From Nocardioides dokdonensis FR1436 (lineage in GTDB: Bacteria > Actinomycetota > Actinomycetes > Propionibacteriales > Nocardioidaceae), in contig NZ_CP015079.1 of assembly GCF_001653335.1 (NCBI RefSeq), positions 2,480,001-2,544,000 of the forward strand: a DNA stretch of 64,000 nucleotides. The letters are read 5' to 3'. Below are positions 29,396 through 44,430 of this stretch, in pieces (within the stretch, counting starts at the first letter, position 1; every line of letters begins with the position of its first letter). The translations under genes and the position numbers were made by a program. The notes under the pieces are model-generated. The model was given only the letters and a program-made list of their open reading frames with translations. It was not told the origin of the DNA and made no database searches.

Positions 29396-30949
29396 ATGGC
29401 CGTCCCCACCTTCGTGGACCGAGTGTCGCTGCACGTCAGCGCCGGACGCGGCGGCAACGGCGTCGCCGGGGTGCACCGCGAGAAGTTCAAGCCGCTGGGC
29501 GGCCCCGACGGCGGCAACGGTGGTCTCGGCGGGTCGGTGATCCTGCGCGTCGACAGCGACGTCACCACGCTGCTGGACTACCACCACAGCCCCAAGCGCC
29601 GTGCCGAGTCCGGCGGGCACGGCGCCGGCTCGCACCGCAACGGCGGGCACGGCAGCGACCTCGTGCTGCCCGTCCCCGAGGGCACCGTCGTCAGCGACCC
29701 GCAGGGCAACGTGATCGCCGACATGGTCGGGCCCGGCACCGAGCTGGTGATCGCCCAGGGCGGTCGCGGCGGCCTCGGCAACGCGGCGCTGGCCTCGGCC
29801 AAGCGCAAGGCGCCCGGCTTCGCCCTGCTCGGCGAGCCCGGCGACGAGCTCGAGATCGTGCTCGAGCTCAAGGTGGTCGCCGACATCGGCCTGGTCGGCT
29901 TCCCCAGCGCCGGCAAGTCCAGCCTGATCGCCGCGATCTCGCGGGCCCGGCCCAAGATCGCCGACTACCCCTTCACCACACTGGTGCCCAACCTCGGCGT
30001 GGTCACCGCCGGCGACCTGACGTTCACCGTCGCCGACGTGCCCGGCCTCATCGAGGGGGCCAGCGAGGGACGCGGCCTGGGCCACGACTTCCTGCGCCAC
30101 ATCGAGCGCTGCGCCGCCCTGGTCCACGTCATCGACACCGCCTCGATCGAGCCGGGCCGCAACCCCGTCGACGACCTGGACGTCATCGAGAACGAGCTGG
30201 CGCGCTACGGCGGGCTCGAGGACCGACCCCGCCTGGTGGCCCTGAACAAGATCGACGTGCCCGACGGGCGCGACCTCTCCGACATCACCATCGAGGACCT
30301 GCGGGCCCGCGGGCTCAAGGTGTTCCCGATCTCAGCGGCCTCGGGGGAGGGCCTCAAGGAGCTCGGCTTCGCCATGGGCGAGATCGTGGCCGCGGCCCGC
30401 GCGGAGCGCACCGTCGTCGAGCCCCAGCGCATCGTGATCCGCCCGCCCAGCGCCGACGGCGGCGACGACTTCACCATCACCCGGACCGAGGACGGCTGGC
30501 GGGTGCGCGGCACCAAGCCGGAGCGCTGGGTGCGCCAGACCGACTTCAGCAACGAGGAGGCCGTGGGCTTCCTCGCCGACCGCTTCAGCCGGCTGGGCAT
30601 CGAGGAGCAGCTGGTCGCGCTCGGCGCCCAGGCGGGCGACCCCGTGCTCATCGGCCACCCCGACAACGCGGTGGTCTTCGACTTCGAGCCCGGCATCGAG
30701 ACCGGTGCCGAGATGCTCGGTCGCCGTGGCGAGGACCAGCGCTTCGACGACTCCCGCCCGGCGGCCCGCCGTCGTCGCGACATCGACGAGGCCATGCCCG
30801 ACCGCGCCGAGGCCGAGACCCGCGCCGACGTGGCGCGTCGTCTCGACACCCCCAAGCGCGGCGGCGCGAGCGGCCCGACGTCGTACGAGATCGGCAGCAG
30901 GAACGACCCGGACTGGGCCGAGTCCGACCCCGGCCGCGACCAGGACTAG
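29396..30949 (+). CDS. obgE: GTPase Obg/CgtA
   Basis: Obg is an essential GTPase acting in 50S assembly and stress signalling. The 517-residue protein has the glycine-rich Obg fold ([30 protein letters not shown]), the G domain with G1 [10 protein letters not shown]3 DVPGLIEG and G4 NKID, then the C-terminal OCT domain and an acidic/arginine-rich tail of about 85 residues. It follows rpmA, as is usual, and is two or three bases from proB, so they are co-transcribed. Confidence 0.97.
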   Translation: MAVPTFVDRVSLHVSAGRGGNGVAGVHREKFKPLGGPDGGNGGLGGSVILRVDSDVTTLLDYHHSPKRRAESGGHGAGSHRNGGHGSDLVLPVPEGTVVSDPQGNVIADMVGPGTELVIAQGGRGGLGNAALASAKRKAPGFALLGEPGDELEIVLELKVVADIGLVGFPSAGKSSLIAAISRARPKIADYPFTTLVPNLGVVTAGDLTFTVADVPGLIEGASEGRGLGHDFLRHIERCAALVHVIDTASIEPGRNPVDDLDVIENELARYGGLEDRPRLVALNKIDVPDGRDLSDITIEDLRARGLKVFPISAASGEGLKELGFAMGEIVAAARAERTVVEPQRIVIRPPSADGGDDFTITRTEDGWRVRGTKPERWVRQTDFSNEEAVGFLADRFSRLGIEEQLVALGAQAGDPVLIGHPDNAVVFDFEPGIETGAEMLGRRGEDQRFDDSRPAARRRRDIDEAMPDRAEAETRADVARRLDTPKRGGASGPTSYEIGSRNDPDWAESDPGRDQD

Positions 30950-30953
30950 AGAC

Positions 30954-32069
30954 GTGAGCCTGCGCCCGGAGGTCACCGGGGCCCGACGGGTCGTGGTCAA
31001 GGTGGGCTCGTCGTCGCTGACGACCGCGGCCGGCGGGATCGATCCCGACCGGGTCCGCGCGCTCGTCGACGTGCTGGCTGCGGCCCGCGAGCGCGGGATC
31101 GAGGTCGTGCTGGTGTCCTCGGGCGCCATCGCCGCCGGACTGGCTCCGCTCGGGCTGCGCCGACGACCCTCCGGGCTCGCCGCCCAGCAGGCCGCGGCCT
31201 CGGTGGGCCAGGGCCTGCTCGTGCACCGCTACACCGAGGAGCTGCGCCGCCACGGGCTGATCGCCGGGCAGGTGCTGCTCACCGTCGACGACGTCACCCG
31301 CCGCGCGCACTACCGCAACGCCTCGCAGACCTTCACCCAGCTGCTCGAGCTGGGGGTGCTGCCGATCGTCAACGAGAACGACACCGTGGCGACCTCCGAG
31401 ATCCGGTTCGGGGACAACGACCGGCTCGCAGCGCTCGTGGCGCACCTGGTGCACGCCGACCTGCTGGTGCTGCTCTCCGACGTCGACGGTCTCTACGACG
31501 CCGACCCGCGCACCCCCGGGAGCCGGCTGCTCGGTGACGTGCAGGGCCTCGACGACCTCGACGGCGTGCGGATCGGGCGCACGGGTGCGGCGGGGCTGGG
31601 CACCGGCGGGATGGAGACCAAGGTGCAGGCGGCGCGGATCGCGACCGGTGCGGGCATCCCGGTCGTGCTGACCTCCGCGGACCGGGCCGCGGACGCGGTG
31701 GGCGGTGAGCGCGTCGGCACCCTCTTCCACGCCACCGGCAAGCGTCGCGCCAAGCGGCTGCTGTGGTTGGCGCACGCCACCGAGCCGATGGGCACGGTGC
31801 ACCTCGACGAGGGCGCGGTGCGCGCGGTGGTCGACCGCCGCGCGTCGCTGCTGGCCGCCGGGGTGGTCGGGGCCACGGGTTCCTTCCACGCGGGCGACCC
31901 CGTGGACCTGACCGGTCCCGACGGCACGTCGGTGGCGCGCGGGCTGGTGAACTTCGACGCCGAGGAGATCCCCCGCCTGGTCGGGCGCTCGAGCCACGAC
32001 CTCAAGCACGAGCTCGGCGCCGCCTACGAGCGCGAGGTCGTGCACCGCGACGACCTGGTCCTGCTCTGA
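30954..32069 (+). CDS. proB: Glutamate 5-kinase
   Basis: ProB phosphorylates glutamate in the first step of proline synthesis. The 371-residue protein has the amino acid kinase domain (KVGSSSLT at the N-terminus, VSSGAIAAG, NENDTVATSEIRFGDND, LLSDVDGLYDADPR, GTGGMETKVQAA) and a C-terminal PUA domain. The start is the GTG at 30954, four bases after the obg stop. The usual partner proA does not follow within the window. Confidence 0.96.
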   Translation: MSLRPEVTGARRVVVKVGSSSLTTAAGGIDPDRVRALVDVLAAARERGIEVVLVSSGAIAAGLAPLGLRRRPSGLAAQQAAASVGQGLLVHRYTEELRRHGLIAGQVLLTVDDVTRRAHYRNASQTFTQLLELGVLPIVNENDTVATSEIRFGDNDRLAALVAHLVHADLLVLLSDVDGLYDADPRTPGSRLLGDVQGLDDLDGVRIGRTGAAGLGTGGMETKVQAARIATGAGIPVVLTSADRAADAVGGERVGTLFHATGKRRAKRLLWLAHATEPMGTVHLDEGAVRAVVDRRASLLAAGVVGATGSFHAGDPVDLTGPDGTSVARGLVNFDAEEIPRLVGRSSHDLKHELGAAYEREVVHRDDLVLL

Positions 32070-32070
32070 G

Positions 32071-33036
32071 ATGAGCGCGCGACGGGTCCTCTGGTGGGTG
32101 CTCCTGGCCGTGACCCTGGTCCCGGCCCTGCTGCTGAGCGTCCTGCGGGTCGCCGAGCTCGAGCAGGGACAGGCGGTGCGACTGGTCTCCTTCGCGCCGT
32201 ACGCGCTGCCGGGCTACGCAGCCGCCCTGCTGCTGCTCCTCGCCGTCGTACGCCGCCGGCGGGCGGCGCGGGTCGGGGTGCTGCTCGCCCTGGCGGGTCT
32301 GGTCGTGCACGCATGGTGGCTGGCGCCGCTGGTCACCGGCCCCACGACGGAGGCCGACGGTGAACCGCTGACGGTGATGAGCAGCAACCTGCTCCGGGGA
32401 CGCGGCGACGCCGCCGCCGTGGTGGCCGCCGCCGTGGCGGACGACGTCGACGTGCTGGTGCTGCAGGAGGTGACCGCGGCCGTGCTCGCCGACCTCGACC
32501 GGGCCGGGCTGGACGAGCTGATGCCGCACCGCATCGGCCACCCGGACGCCGGCGAGCCGCCGTTCGCCGACACGGTCGGCACGATGGTCTTCGCCCGCAC
32601 ACCGCTGGAGCAGCCCGTGCGGCTGGGCACCGAGCTGCAGTCGTGGCGGGTCGAGGTCGAGGGACTCACGCTGCTGGCGCTGCACTCCAACGCGCCCACC
32701 GATCCCGCCGGGTGGATCAGCGACCACGCGGTGCTGCGCGAGGCCGCCCGCGATCCGGAGGTCGACCTGCTGGTCGGCGACTTCAACGCCACGCTCGACC
32801 ACGCACCGCTGCAGCGCCTGGTCTCCGACGGCTATCGCGACGCCGTCGAGCAGTCCAACGCCGGATGGCAGCCCACCTGGCCGGACAACGGCCTCTTCAA
32901 GGGCCTGCCGCTACCGCCCCTGGTGGCGATCGACCACGTCCTGACCCAGCCGGGACTGGCGGCCACCGGGGTCTGGACCGTGCCGATCGAGGGCACCGAC
33001 CACCGCGCCATCCTGGTCGAGCTGCGACGACGCTGA
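32071..33036 (+). CDS. Membrane-anchored endonuclease/exonuclease/phosphatase family protein
   Basis: The 321-residue protein has three N-terminal membrane helices (about residues 5-90) and then an EEP-fold domain. The catalytic motifs are SNLLRG (metal ligand Asn), LQEV (Glu), GDFNATLDH (Asp/Asn) and the final DHVL and DHRAILV histidines. Related proteins are surface phosphodiesterases or nucleases; the domain should face outwards if the third helix exits the membrane. The ATG lies two bases after proB and is probably in the same transcript. Confidence 0.87.
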   Translation: MSARRVLWWVLLAVTLVPALLLSVLRVAELEQGQAVRLVSFAPYALPGYAAALLLLLAVVRRRRAARVGVLLALAGLVVHAWWLAPLVTGPTTEADGEPLTVMSSNLLRGRGDAAAVVAAAVADDVDVLVLQEVTAAVLADLDRAGLDELMPHRIGHPDAGEPPFADTVGTMVFARTPLEQPVRLGTELQSWRVEVEGLTLLALHSNAPTDPAGWISDHAVLREAARDPEVDLLVGDFNATLDHAPLQRLVSDGYRDAVEQSNAGWQPTWPDNGLFKGLPLPPLVAIDHVLTQPGLAATGVWTVPIEGTDHRAILVELRRR

Positions 33037-33067
33037 GCCACGAACGGCCCCGACGGGTGCCGCCGCC

Positions 33068-33250
33068 TCAGCGCTTCCTGCGGTCCCGCCAGGCGAACAG
33101 GGCACGGAACAACCGCACCGCGAACGACGGGTCACCGCCGTGCGCCACCGACGACGTGCCGAGGAAGTCCCGCTGGACCGACTGTCGGGCGCCTGCGCGC
33201 CCCTCGTAGCTCTCGTTGGACTGGCCGGGGCGGCGCGGCTCGGGACTCAT
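33068..33250 (-). CDS. Small basic hypothetical protein
   Basis: The 60-residue frame begins ATG at 33248-33250 with GGGCGG just upstream and ends with a basic tail (FRALFAWRDRRKR) that could be an amphipathic helix. Codon use is in keeping with neighbours. It fills most of the gap between the phosphodiesterase and SRPBCC genes and has no recognised domain. It may be a real small gene or chance. Confidence 0.4.
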   Translation of the reverse strand: MSPEPRRPGQSNESYEGRAGARQSVQRDFLGTSSVAHGGDPSFAVRLFRALFAWRDRRKR

Positions 33251-33410
33251 CCGCCCAGGGTAAACCCCCCTGTCCACGACTCGTCCCGAGAAGAACCAGC
33301 CGGCGCTGCGCGAGGCCGTCGGTGCCACCGAGCCGGCCGACCACCCGTGGCGCCGGCTCCTCACCCCCTCAGGTGTGGGTGGACCAGACCACGAGGTGGA
33401 CGGTGGAGGG

Positions 33411-33872
33411 ATGAGCGATCAGAGCATCACCGTCAGCCGCACCATCCAGGCACCCACCCAGGACGTCTTCTCGGTCCTGACCAACCCCGAGCGGCACCCC
33501 GAGCTCGACGGCTCCGGGTTCGTGGTCAGCGACGAGAAGACCGACCGGATCACCGCGACCGGGCAGGTGTTCCGGATGAACATGACCGGGGACCACATGG
33601 GCGGTGACTACCAGACCGACAACACCGTCACCGGCTACGACCCCAACCACCTGGTCGCCTGGCAGACCGCGCCCGCGGGCACGCCGCCGCCGGGGTGGGA
33701 GTGGACCTGGGAGCTGAAGTCGCTGGGCTCGGACTCCTGCGACGTCTCGCTGACCTACGACTGGAGCAAGGTCACCGACAAGGAGCTGCTGTCGAAGATC
33801 ACCTTCCCGCTGGTCGAGCGCTCCGCCCTCGAAGGGTCGCTGGACAACCTCGCGTCGGCCGTGTCGGGCTGA
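33411..33872 (+). CDS. SRPBCC (START-like) family protein
   Basis: The 153-residue protein has the helix-grip fold pattern: ISVSRTIQAPTQDVFSVLTNP-like N-terminus (here TVSRTIQAPTQDVFSVLTN), a strand-rich middle, and a long C-terminal helix (SALEGSLDNLASAVSG). Such domains bind hydrophobic ligands or act in cyclase/aromatase chemistry; the ligand is unknown. I use the ATG at 33411 after GGTGGAGGG; an upstream in-frame GTG at 33375 would add non-conserved residues. Confidence 0.82.
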   Translation: MSDQSITVSRTIQAPTQDVFSVLTNPERHPELDGSGFVVSDEKTDRITATGQVFRMNMTGDHMGGDYQTDNTVTGYDPNHLVAWQTAPAGTPPPGWEWTWELKSLGSDSCDVSLTYDWSKVTDKELLSKITFPLVERSALEGSLDNLASAVSG

Positions 33873-33931
33873 ACCCGCAGCGGGTGCGGCGCGGGCCGGG
33901 GACGGGTGCGTCCGGGCGCTGGCCTGCGCCG

Positions 33932-33937
33932 TAGGCT
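33932..33937 (+). promoter_or_regulatory. Candidate -10 box, leaderless desulfurase mRNA
   Basis: TAGGCT ends nine bases before the desulfurase ATG, with no ribosome site between. Confidence 0.4.
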
Positions 33938-33946
33938 GGCACCCAC

Positions 33947-35131
33947 ATGAGCACGCCCGTCTACCTCGACCACGCCGCCACGACACCCATGGTGCCGGCG
34001 GTCCTCGACGTCATGACCCGCCACCTGGCCGCCGCGGCCAACCCGAGCTCGCTGCACGCCTCCGGTCGTCGCGCCCGCCGCATCGTCGAGGAGTCGCGCG
34101 AGACCATCGCCGACGCCCTCGGCTGCCGCCCTGGCGAGGTCGTCCTCACCTCGGGCGGCACCGAGGCCGACAACCTGGCGGTCAAGGGCATCTACTGGGC
34201 GCGCCGCGCCGCGGACCCGCGCCGGGTGCGCGTCCTGACGACCGCCGTCGAGCACCATGCCGTGCTCGACCCCCTCGACTGGCTCGCCGAGCAGGGCGAC
34301 GCCGAGGTCGAGCACCTGCCGGTCGACGCCGAGGGGCGCCTCGACGTCGACGCGCTGCGCGCGAGCATCGAGCGCGACCCCACGAGCGTCGCCCTGGTGT
34401 CGGTGATGTGGGCCAACAACGAGGTCGGCACCCGCCAGCCCGTCGCCGACGTGGTCGCGGTCACCTCGCCGCACGGCATCCCGGTGCACACCGACGCCGT
34501 CCAGGCCCTGGGCGTGCTGCCCGTCGACTTCGCCGCCTCCGGCGTCGACGCGATGACGGTGACCGGGCACAAGGTCGGCGGCCCGCACGGCGCCGGAGCC
34601 CTCGTCGTACGACGCGAGGTCGCGGTGGTCCCGCTCGTGCACGGCGGCGGGCAGGAGCGCGACATCCGCAGCGGGACCCTCGACACCCCCGCGATCGCCG
34701 GCTTCGCCGCCGCGGTCGAGCTGGCGGTGGCGGCGCAGGCCGCGCACGCGACCCGGATGGCCGGGCTGCGCGAGCGCCTGGTCGCCGGCGTGCTCGCGGC
34801 GGTGCCCGACGCCGTCCTCAACGGCCCCGGTCCCGAGACCTGGGAGGCCGAGCGGCTGCCCGGCAACGTCCACCTGTCCTTCCCCGGCTGTGAGGGCGAC
34901 TCGCTGCTGATGCTGCTCGACACCCGCGGCATCGAGTGCTCCACCGGCTCGGCCTGCTCGGCGGGAGTGCCCCAGGCCTCCCACGTGCTGCTGGCGATGG
35001 GCCGCGGTGAGCGGGCGGCGCGCAGCTCGCTGCGCTTCTCGCTGGGCCACACCTCCAGCGAGGCCGACGTCGACGCGCTGGTCGCGGCCATCGGGCCCTG
35101 CGTCGAGCGGGCGCGGGGGGTCCGGCTCTGA
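33947..35131 (+). CDS. Cysteine desulfurase (NifS/IscS family)
   Basis: This PLP enzyme takes sulfur from cysteine and passes it as a persulfide. The 394-residue protein has the PLP lysine K209 in TGHKVGG, and the active-site loop [10 protein letters not shown] where C337 should carry the persulfide; an additional C331 lies in the same loop. Its ATG-to-stop overlap with mnmA (TGATG) shows that it supplies sulfur for tRNA thiolation. It may also serve iron-sulfur assembly. Confidence 0.95.
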   Translation: MSTPVYLDHAATTPMVPAVLDVMTRHLAAAANPSSLHASGRRARRIVEESRETIADALGCRPGEVVLTSGGTEADNLAVKGIYWARRAADPRRVRVLTTAVEHHAVLDPLDWLAEQGDAEVEHLPVDAEGRLDVDALRASIERDPTSVALVSVMWANNEVGTRQPVADVVAVTSPHGIPVHTDAVQALGVLPVDFAASGVDAMTVTGHKVGGPHGAGALVVRREVAVVPLVHGGGQERDIRSGTLDTPAIAGFAAAVELAVAAQAAHATRMAGLRERLVAGVLAAVPDAVLNGPGPETWEAERLPGNVHLSFPGCEGDSLLMLLDTRGIECSTGSACSAGVPQASHVLLAMGRGERAARSSLRFSLGHTSSEADVDALVAAIGPCVERARGVRL

Positions 35132-36243
35132 TGCGCGTCCTCGCTGCCATGTCCGGTGGGGTCGACTCGGCCGTCGCCGCGGCCCGCGCCGTCGAGGCCG
35201 GTCACGACGTCACCGGCATCCACCTCGCCCTGTCCCGGAACCCGGCGTCGTACCGCTCGGGGGCCCGCGGCTGCTGCACGATCGAGGACAGCAACGACGC
35301 CCGGCGCGCTGCGGACGTCATCGGCATCCCGTTCTACGTGTGGGACATGTCGGAGCGCTTCCACGAGGACGTCGTCGAGGACTTCATGGACGAGTACGCC
35401 GCCGGACGCACCCCGAACCCGTGCCTGCGCTGCAACGAGAAGATCAAGTTCGCCGCGGTGCTCGACAAGGCGCTCGCGCTCGGCTTCGACGCGGTCGCGA
35501 CCGGGCACTACGCCCGGCTGCGCACCGGTGCGGACGGTCTCGTCGAGATGCACCGGGCCCTCGACCACGGCAAGGACCAGTCCTACGTGCTCGGGGTCCT
35601 CGACCAGCGCCAGCTGCGGCACTCGCTGTTCCCGCTCGGCGGGTCCACCAAGACCGACGTGCGCGCCGAGGCCGCGCAGCGGGGGCTGCTCGTCGCCGAC
35701 AAGCCCGACAGCCACGACATCTGCTTCGTCGCCGACGGCGACAACGCCGGCTGGTTGCGCGAGAAGCTGGGCGAGCGGGCGCCGAACCACGAGGGGGCCG
35801 TCGTCGACGACGCCACCGGCGAGGAGCTCGGGCGCCACGAGGGCACGTACGCCTTCACCATCGGCCAGCGCAAGGGACTGCGGATCGGGCGCCCTGCTGC
35901 CGACGGCAAGCCCCGCTTCGTCCTCGACATCGAGCCCGTCACCGGCACCGTGCGGGTCGGCCCACGCGAGCGGCTGGCGGTGCACCGGCTCAGCGGCGTC
36001 CGGCCGCGCTGGTGCGGCACCCCGCCCGAGGTGCTCGACGGTCCCGAGGTCAGCGTGCAGCTGCGCGCGCACGGCTCCGAGCTCCCGGCCCGGGTCCGGG
36101 TCGCCGGCGCCGAGCGCGACGGCGTCGAGGTCGAGCTGCTCGAGCCGGCGTACGGCATCGCGCCGGGGCAGGCGGTCGTGGTCTACGACGGCACCCGCGT
36201 GGTCGGCTCGGCCACGATCAGCGCCACCCGAGGAGATCGATGA
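35131..36243 (+). CDS. mnmA: tRNA-specific 2-thiouridylase MnmA
   Basis: MnmA makes 2-thiouridine at position 34 of tRNAs for Lys, Glu and Gln. The 370-residue protein has the PP-loop [12 protein letters not shown], the nucleophile C98 in NPCLRC, and the persulfide cysteine C198 in [13 protein letters not shown] pair at 48-49 ([11 protein letters not shown]) is typical of the actinobacterial form. It is coupled by overlap to the desulfurase upstream and to the MetE-like gene downstream. Confidence 0.96.
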   Translation: MRVLAAMSGGVDSAVAAARAVEAGHDVTGIHLALSRNPASYRSGARGCCTIEDSNDARRAADVIGIPFYVWDMSERFHEDVVEDFMDEYAAGRTPNPCLRCNEKIKFAAVLDKALALGFDAVATGHYARLRTGADGLVEMHRALDHGKDQSYVLGVLDQRQLRHSLFPLGGSTKTDVRAEAAQRGLLVADKPDSHDICFVADGDNAGWLREKLGERAPNHEGAVVDDATGEELGRHEGTYAFTIGQRKGLRIGRPAADGKPRFVLDIEPVTGTVRVGPRERLAVHRLSGVRPRWCGTPPEVLDGPEVSVQLRAHGSELPARVRVAGAERDGVEVELLEPAYGIAPGQAVVVYDGTRVVGSATISATRGDR

Positions 36244-37280
36244 GCGTGCTCGCGACCGGCATCGGCTCGATGCCCGGAGACGACACCAGCGGCGAGGGCT
36301 ACCGCGAGGCGGTGCGCACGGTGCTGGGTGAGCTCGCCGAGCACGCGTACGTGCCCGAGATGCCCGGCCGCGGCCCCGCTGCCACCATGACCGGCCGCGC
36401 GCTGGCGGTGGTGGAGGGGCTCGACGCCGACCTCCAGCCCTCCGGCTGGCGGCTCACCGGCGGCTCCGGGAGCCCCGGGATCGACCACCGCCGCACCCGC
36501 AGCCTGCTCGCCCAGGACCTCGACGCCCTCGAGGAGCTGGGTCAGGGGTACGCAGGGGTCGTCAAGCTGCAGGTCACCGGCCCGTGGACGCTGGCCGCCA
36601 CCGTGGAGAAGCCGCGCGGAGCACTCGTCCTCGGTGACCACGGGGCCCGCCGCGACCTCGCCGAGGCACTGGCCGAGGGTGTGCGCGCCCACGTCCGCGA
36701 CGTACGGCGCCGGATGCCGGCGGCCGCCTCCCTCGTGGTCCAGCTCGACGAGCCCGCCCTGCCCTCGGTGCTCGCCGGCGCGGTGCCGACGGCCTCGGGC
36801 TTCAGCCGGCACCGCACCGTGCACCCGCCGGAGGCCTCGGCGCTGCTCGAGCAGGTCGTCGCCGCGATCGTGGCGGAGGACGCCGAGGCGTGGGTGCACT
36901 CCTGCGCCGCGGGTACGCCGCTGTCGTTGCTGCGCGGCGCGGGCGTGCGCGGCCTGCTCGTCGACGTCGATCGGCTCACCGCCGCCGACCACGACGTGCT
37001 GGCCGAGGCTCTCGAAGCGGGCGAGACGGTGGTGCTGGGCGTCGTCCCCGCCACCGACCCGCACGGCCCCGGCGGCCCCGACAGCCCCGACAGCGCCGTG
37101 GCCGACACCCGGCTGACCGAGCGGGTCGCGCGCTGGCTCGACATGCTCGGCCTGGACCCCACCATCGGCGGCCTGGGCGTCTCGCCCGCCTGCGGGCTCG
37201 CCGGCGCCTCGCCGGCCTGGTCCCGCCGCGCCCTGCAGCTGAGCCGGACCGTGGCCGACAACCTGGCGAACCTGGGCTAG
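36240..37280 (+). CDS. MetE-like methyltransferase (cobalamin-independent methionine synthase C-terminal domain)
   Basis: The 346-residue protein corresponds to a single catalytic barrel of MetE, less than half the full enzyme. Zinc ligands expected for thiol activation are visible as WVHSCAAG (His and Cys) and a final Cys in [17 protein letters not shown] holds the conserved Glu. It lacks the N-terminal half that binds polyglutamyl folate, so the methyl donor is probably not the usual one. Actinobacterial mnmA is often followed by this gene. The ATG overlaps the mnmA stop and has GAGGAG upstream. Confidence 0.85.
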   Translation: MSVLATGIGSMPGDDTSGEGYREAVRTVLGELAEHAYVPEMPGRGPAATMTGRALAVVEGLDADLQPSGWRLTGGSGSPGIDHRRTRSLLAQDLDALEELGQGYAGVVKLQVTGPWTLAATVEKPRGALVLGDHGARRDLAEALAEGVRAHVRDVRRRMPAAASLVVQLDEPALPSVLAGAVPTASGFSRHRTVHPPEASALLEQVVAAIVAEDAEAWVHSCAAGTPLSLLRGAGVRGLLVDVDRLTAADHDVLAEALEAGETVVLGVVPATDPHGPGGPDSPDSAVADTRLTERVARWLDMLGLDPTIGGLGVSPACGLAGASPAWSRRALQLSRTVADNLANLG

Positions 37281-37281
37281 C

Positions 37282-42839
<5,558 letters not shown>

Positions 42840-42847
<8 letters not shown>

Positions 42848-43367
42848 GGGTTCCTCCGGTGGTCGTGGTGGTGGTCGTGAGGAGGTCCTCGCCCAGGAGC
42901 GCGCGCAGGCGCTCCAGGGCGTGCGAGGTCTGGCTCTTGACGGTGCCCTCGTTGATGTCGAGAGCAGCAGCGGTCTGGGCCACGCTCATGTCCTCGTAGT
43001 AGCGCAGCACCACCACCGCCCGCTGGCGCGGGGCGAGCCGGGTGAGGGCGTCGAGCAGGGTCGGGCGCAGTGCCTCGTCGGTGTGCGTCCCCGCCTCGGG
43101 CAGCACCTCGGTGGGCCGCTCGTTGCGCCAGGACCTCTTGCGGAACCACGAGGCCGCGGTGTTGACCAGGACGGTGCGCGCGTAGCCGGGCGCCGCGTCG
43201 ACGGAACGCACCTTCGACCAGGTCGCGTAGGTCTTGGTCAGGGCTGTCTGCACCAGGTCCTCGGCCTCGGCGGCGTCGCCGAGGAGGAGGTAGGCGGTGC
43301 GGTAGAGCGCTGGCCAGCTGGCGTGCACCATCTCGCTGAACTGCGCGTCGGTCGGGGGGCGTGTCAT
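42840..43367 (-). CDS. RNA polymerase sigma factor, SigE/ECF-type family
   Basis: The 175-residue protein has sigma region 2 (ALYRTAYLLLGDAAEAEDLVQ) and region 4 (LAPRQRAVVVLRYYEDMSVAQTAAALDI). The helix-turn-helix is close to those of actinobacterial SigE-family group IV factors. It should direct polymerase to stress-type promoters. The start is the ATG at 43365-43367 with GGGAG upstream. GCAACCG (minus strand, at 43416-43422) and CATCTC (43395-43400) could be an autoregulated promoter, but I hold that weakly. It overlaps the membrane protein gene. Confidence 0.9.
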
Positions 43368-43434
43368 GGGATCTCCCGGAAGCTCACACCCGAAGAGATG
43401 CGGCGAGCCCCGATTCGGTTGCGCCGCGGTGCGA

Positions 43435-44430
43435 TCAGGCTTCGAGCATGGACAGCGCGACGGGGAAGTCTCGCAGCTGGTGGGCCAACGCATCCCACAC
43501 CTGGTCGACGCTGGCGGGGTCGCCGCCGCGACCGGTCAGGACGTCGCGCAACCAGGCTCGGGTCTCGGAGAGCACCGAGACGTCGTCGCACAGCAGCGCT
43601 CCGACGAGGGAGTCCACGACGTGGGGGGTGTGCGTGGCCAGCACGACCCGCCAGTCGTCGGGGGACAGCGCCAGGCTGCCGAGGTCGAGGGCGGCCAGCA
43701 CGTCGCGCGCGATGGCGTCGGCCCGCGCCTGCACGGTCCGCGCCTCGGTCGCGCCCCGGTGGCCCAGGGGAGGGGCGGCGTCGACGTGGCGCGGCAGCGT
43801 CGGCAGCAGCGCCAGCGCCTCGGCGGGGGAGGCGGCGTACGCCGTCGCGCCGAGCCGGCGCGCCCGGACCCCGCCGCTGTCGAAGGCCCGCCCACCGACC
43901 ACCACGGGGGTGCCGGTGCCCCGCACCGCCTCCACCTGGCGCCGCAGCCGGGACAGGGAGGACGAGAGCGACGCGCTGAGCAGCACCGCGCGAGGCCCGC
44001 GGTCGAGGATGGCGGAGACCAGGTCGTCGCGGGAGGTGGCGGCGCCGGAGTACTCGGCGCCCAGCCCTCGCGCCCTCAGCACGGTGGTGAGCACCAGGGC
44101 GGGCATCGCGTGCCACTCCCGCTCCACGCAGGCCACGAGCAGCAGCGGTCCGGCCCCGGCGGGCAACCCGTCGGCGACCCGGTGCACGACCGCCTCCGAG
44201 ACCGCGGTCGCGGCGTGCTCGCGCGCCACGCTCCACCGGTGGGAGGCCCACAGCTCACCGACCCGGCGCTGGGCGTCGACGACGACGTGCTCGAGGAGGT
44301 CCTCGACGCTGGTGCCGCGGTCGAGCACCCGTTGCGCCACGGCGTGCGCGGCGGCGGTGTCGGCGTCGGACACCGCGCGCCAGTAGTCCTCGCGGTCGGC
44401 GGGCTCGACCTCGGCCCGGACCGGGGTCAC
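43435..44430 (-). CDS. CarH-like cobalamin-binding protein without DNA-binding domain
   Basis: The 331-residue protein begins directly with a four-helix cap domain and a Rossmann B12 domain (about residues 10-210). W61, E71 and H72 reproduce the Wx9EH cap signature of CarH/LitR photoreceptors, and H107 in EWHAMP sits where the lower cobalt ligand should be (CarH W131, E141, H142, H177; all offset by 70). The residue after W61 is Ala, so the upper histidine used by CarH after light exposure (H132) is absent. There is no MerR helix-turn-helix. The C-terminal third (about 215-331) is helical and unrecognised. The GTG start overlaps the phosphatase stop, so it probably modulates that enzyme. Confidence 0.8.
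   Translation of the reverse strand: MTPVRAEVEPADREDYWRAVSDADTAAAHAVAQRVLDRGTSVEDLLEHVVVDAQRRVGELWASHRWSVAREHAATAVSEAVVHRVADGLPAGAGPLLLVACVEREWHAMPALVLTTVLRARGLGAEYSGAATSRDDLVSAILDRGPRAVLLSASLSSSLSRLRRQVEAVRGTGTPVVVGGRAFDSGGVRARRLGATAYAASPAEALALLPTLPRHVDAAPPLGHRGATEARTVQARADAIARDVLAALDLGSLALSPDDWRVVLATHTPHVVDSLVGALLCDDVSVLSETRAWLRDVLTGRGGDPASVDQVWDALAHQLRDFPVALSMLEA

Noticed and set aside
36240-37280. Truncated metE pseudogene
   Set aside because: The frame is intact, keeps zinc ligands, and is coupled to mnmA by overlap; it is a known short form rather than a broken gene.
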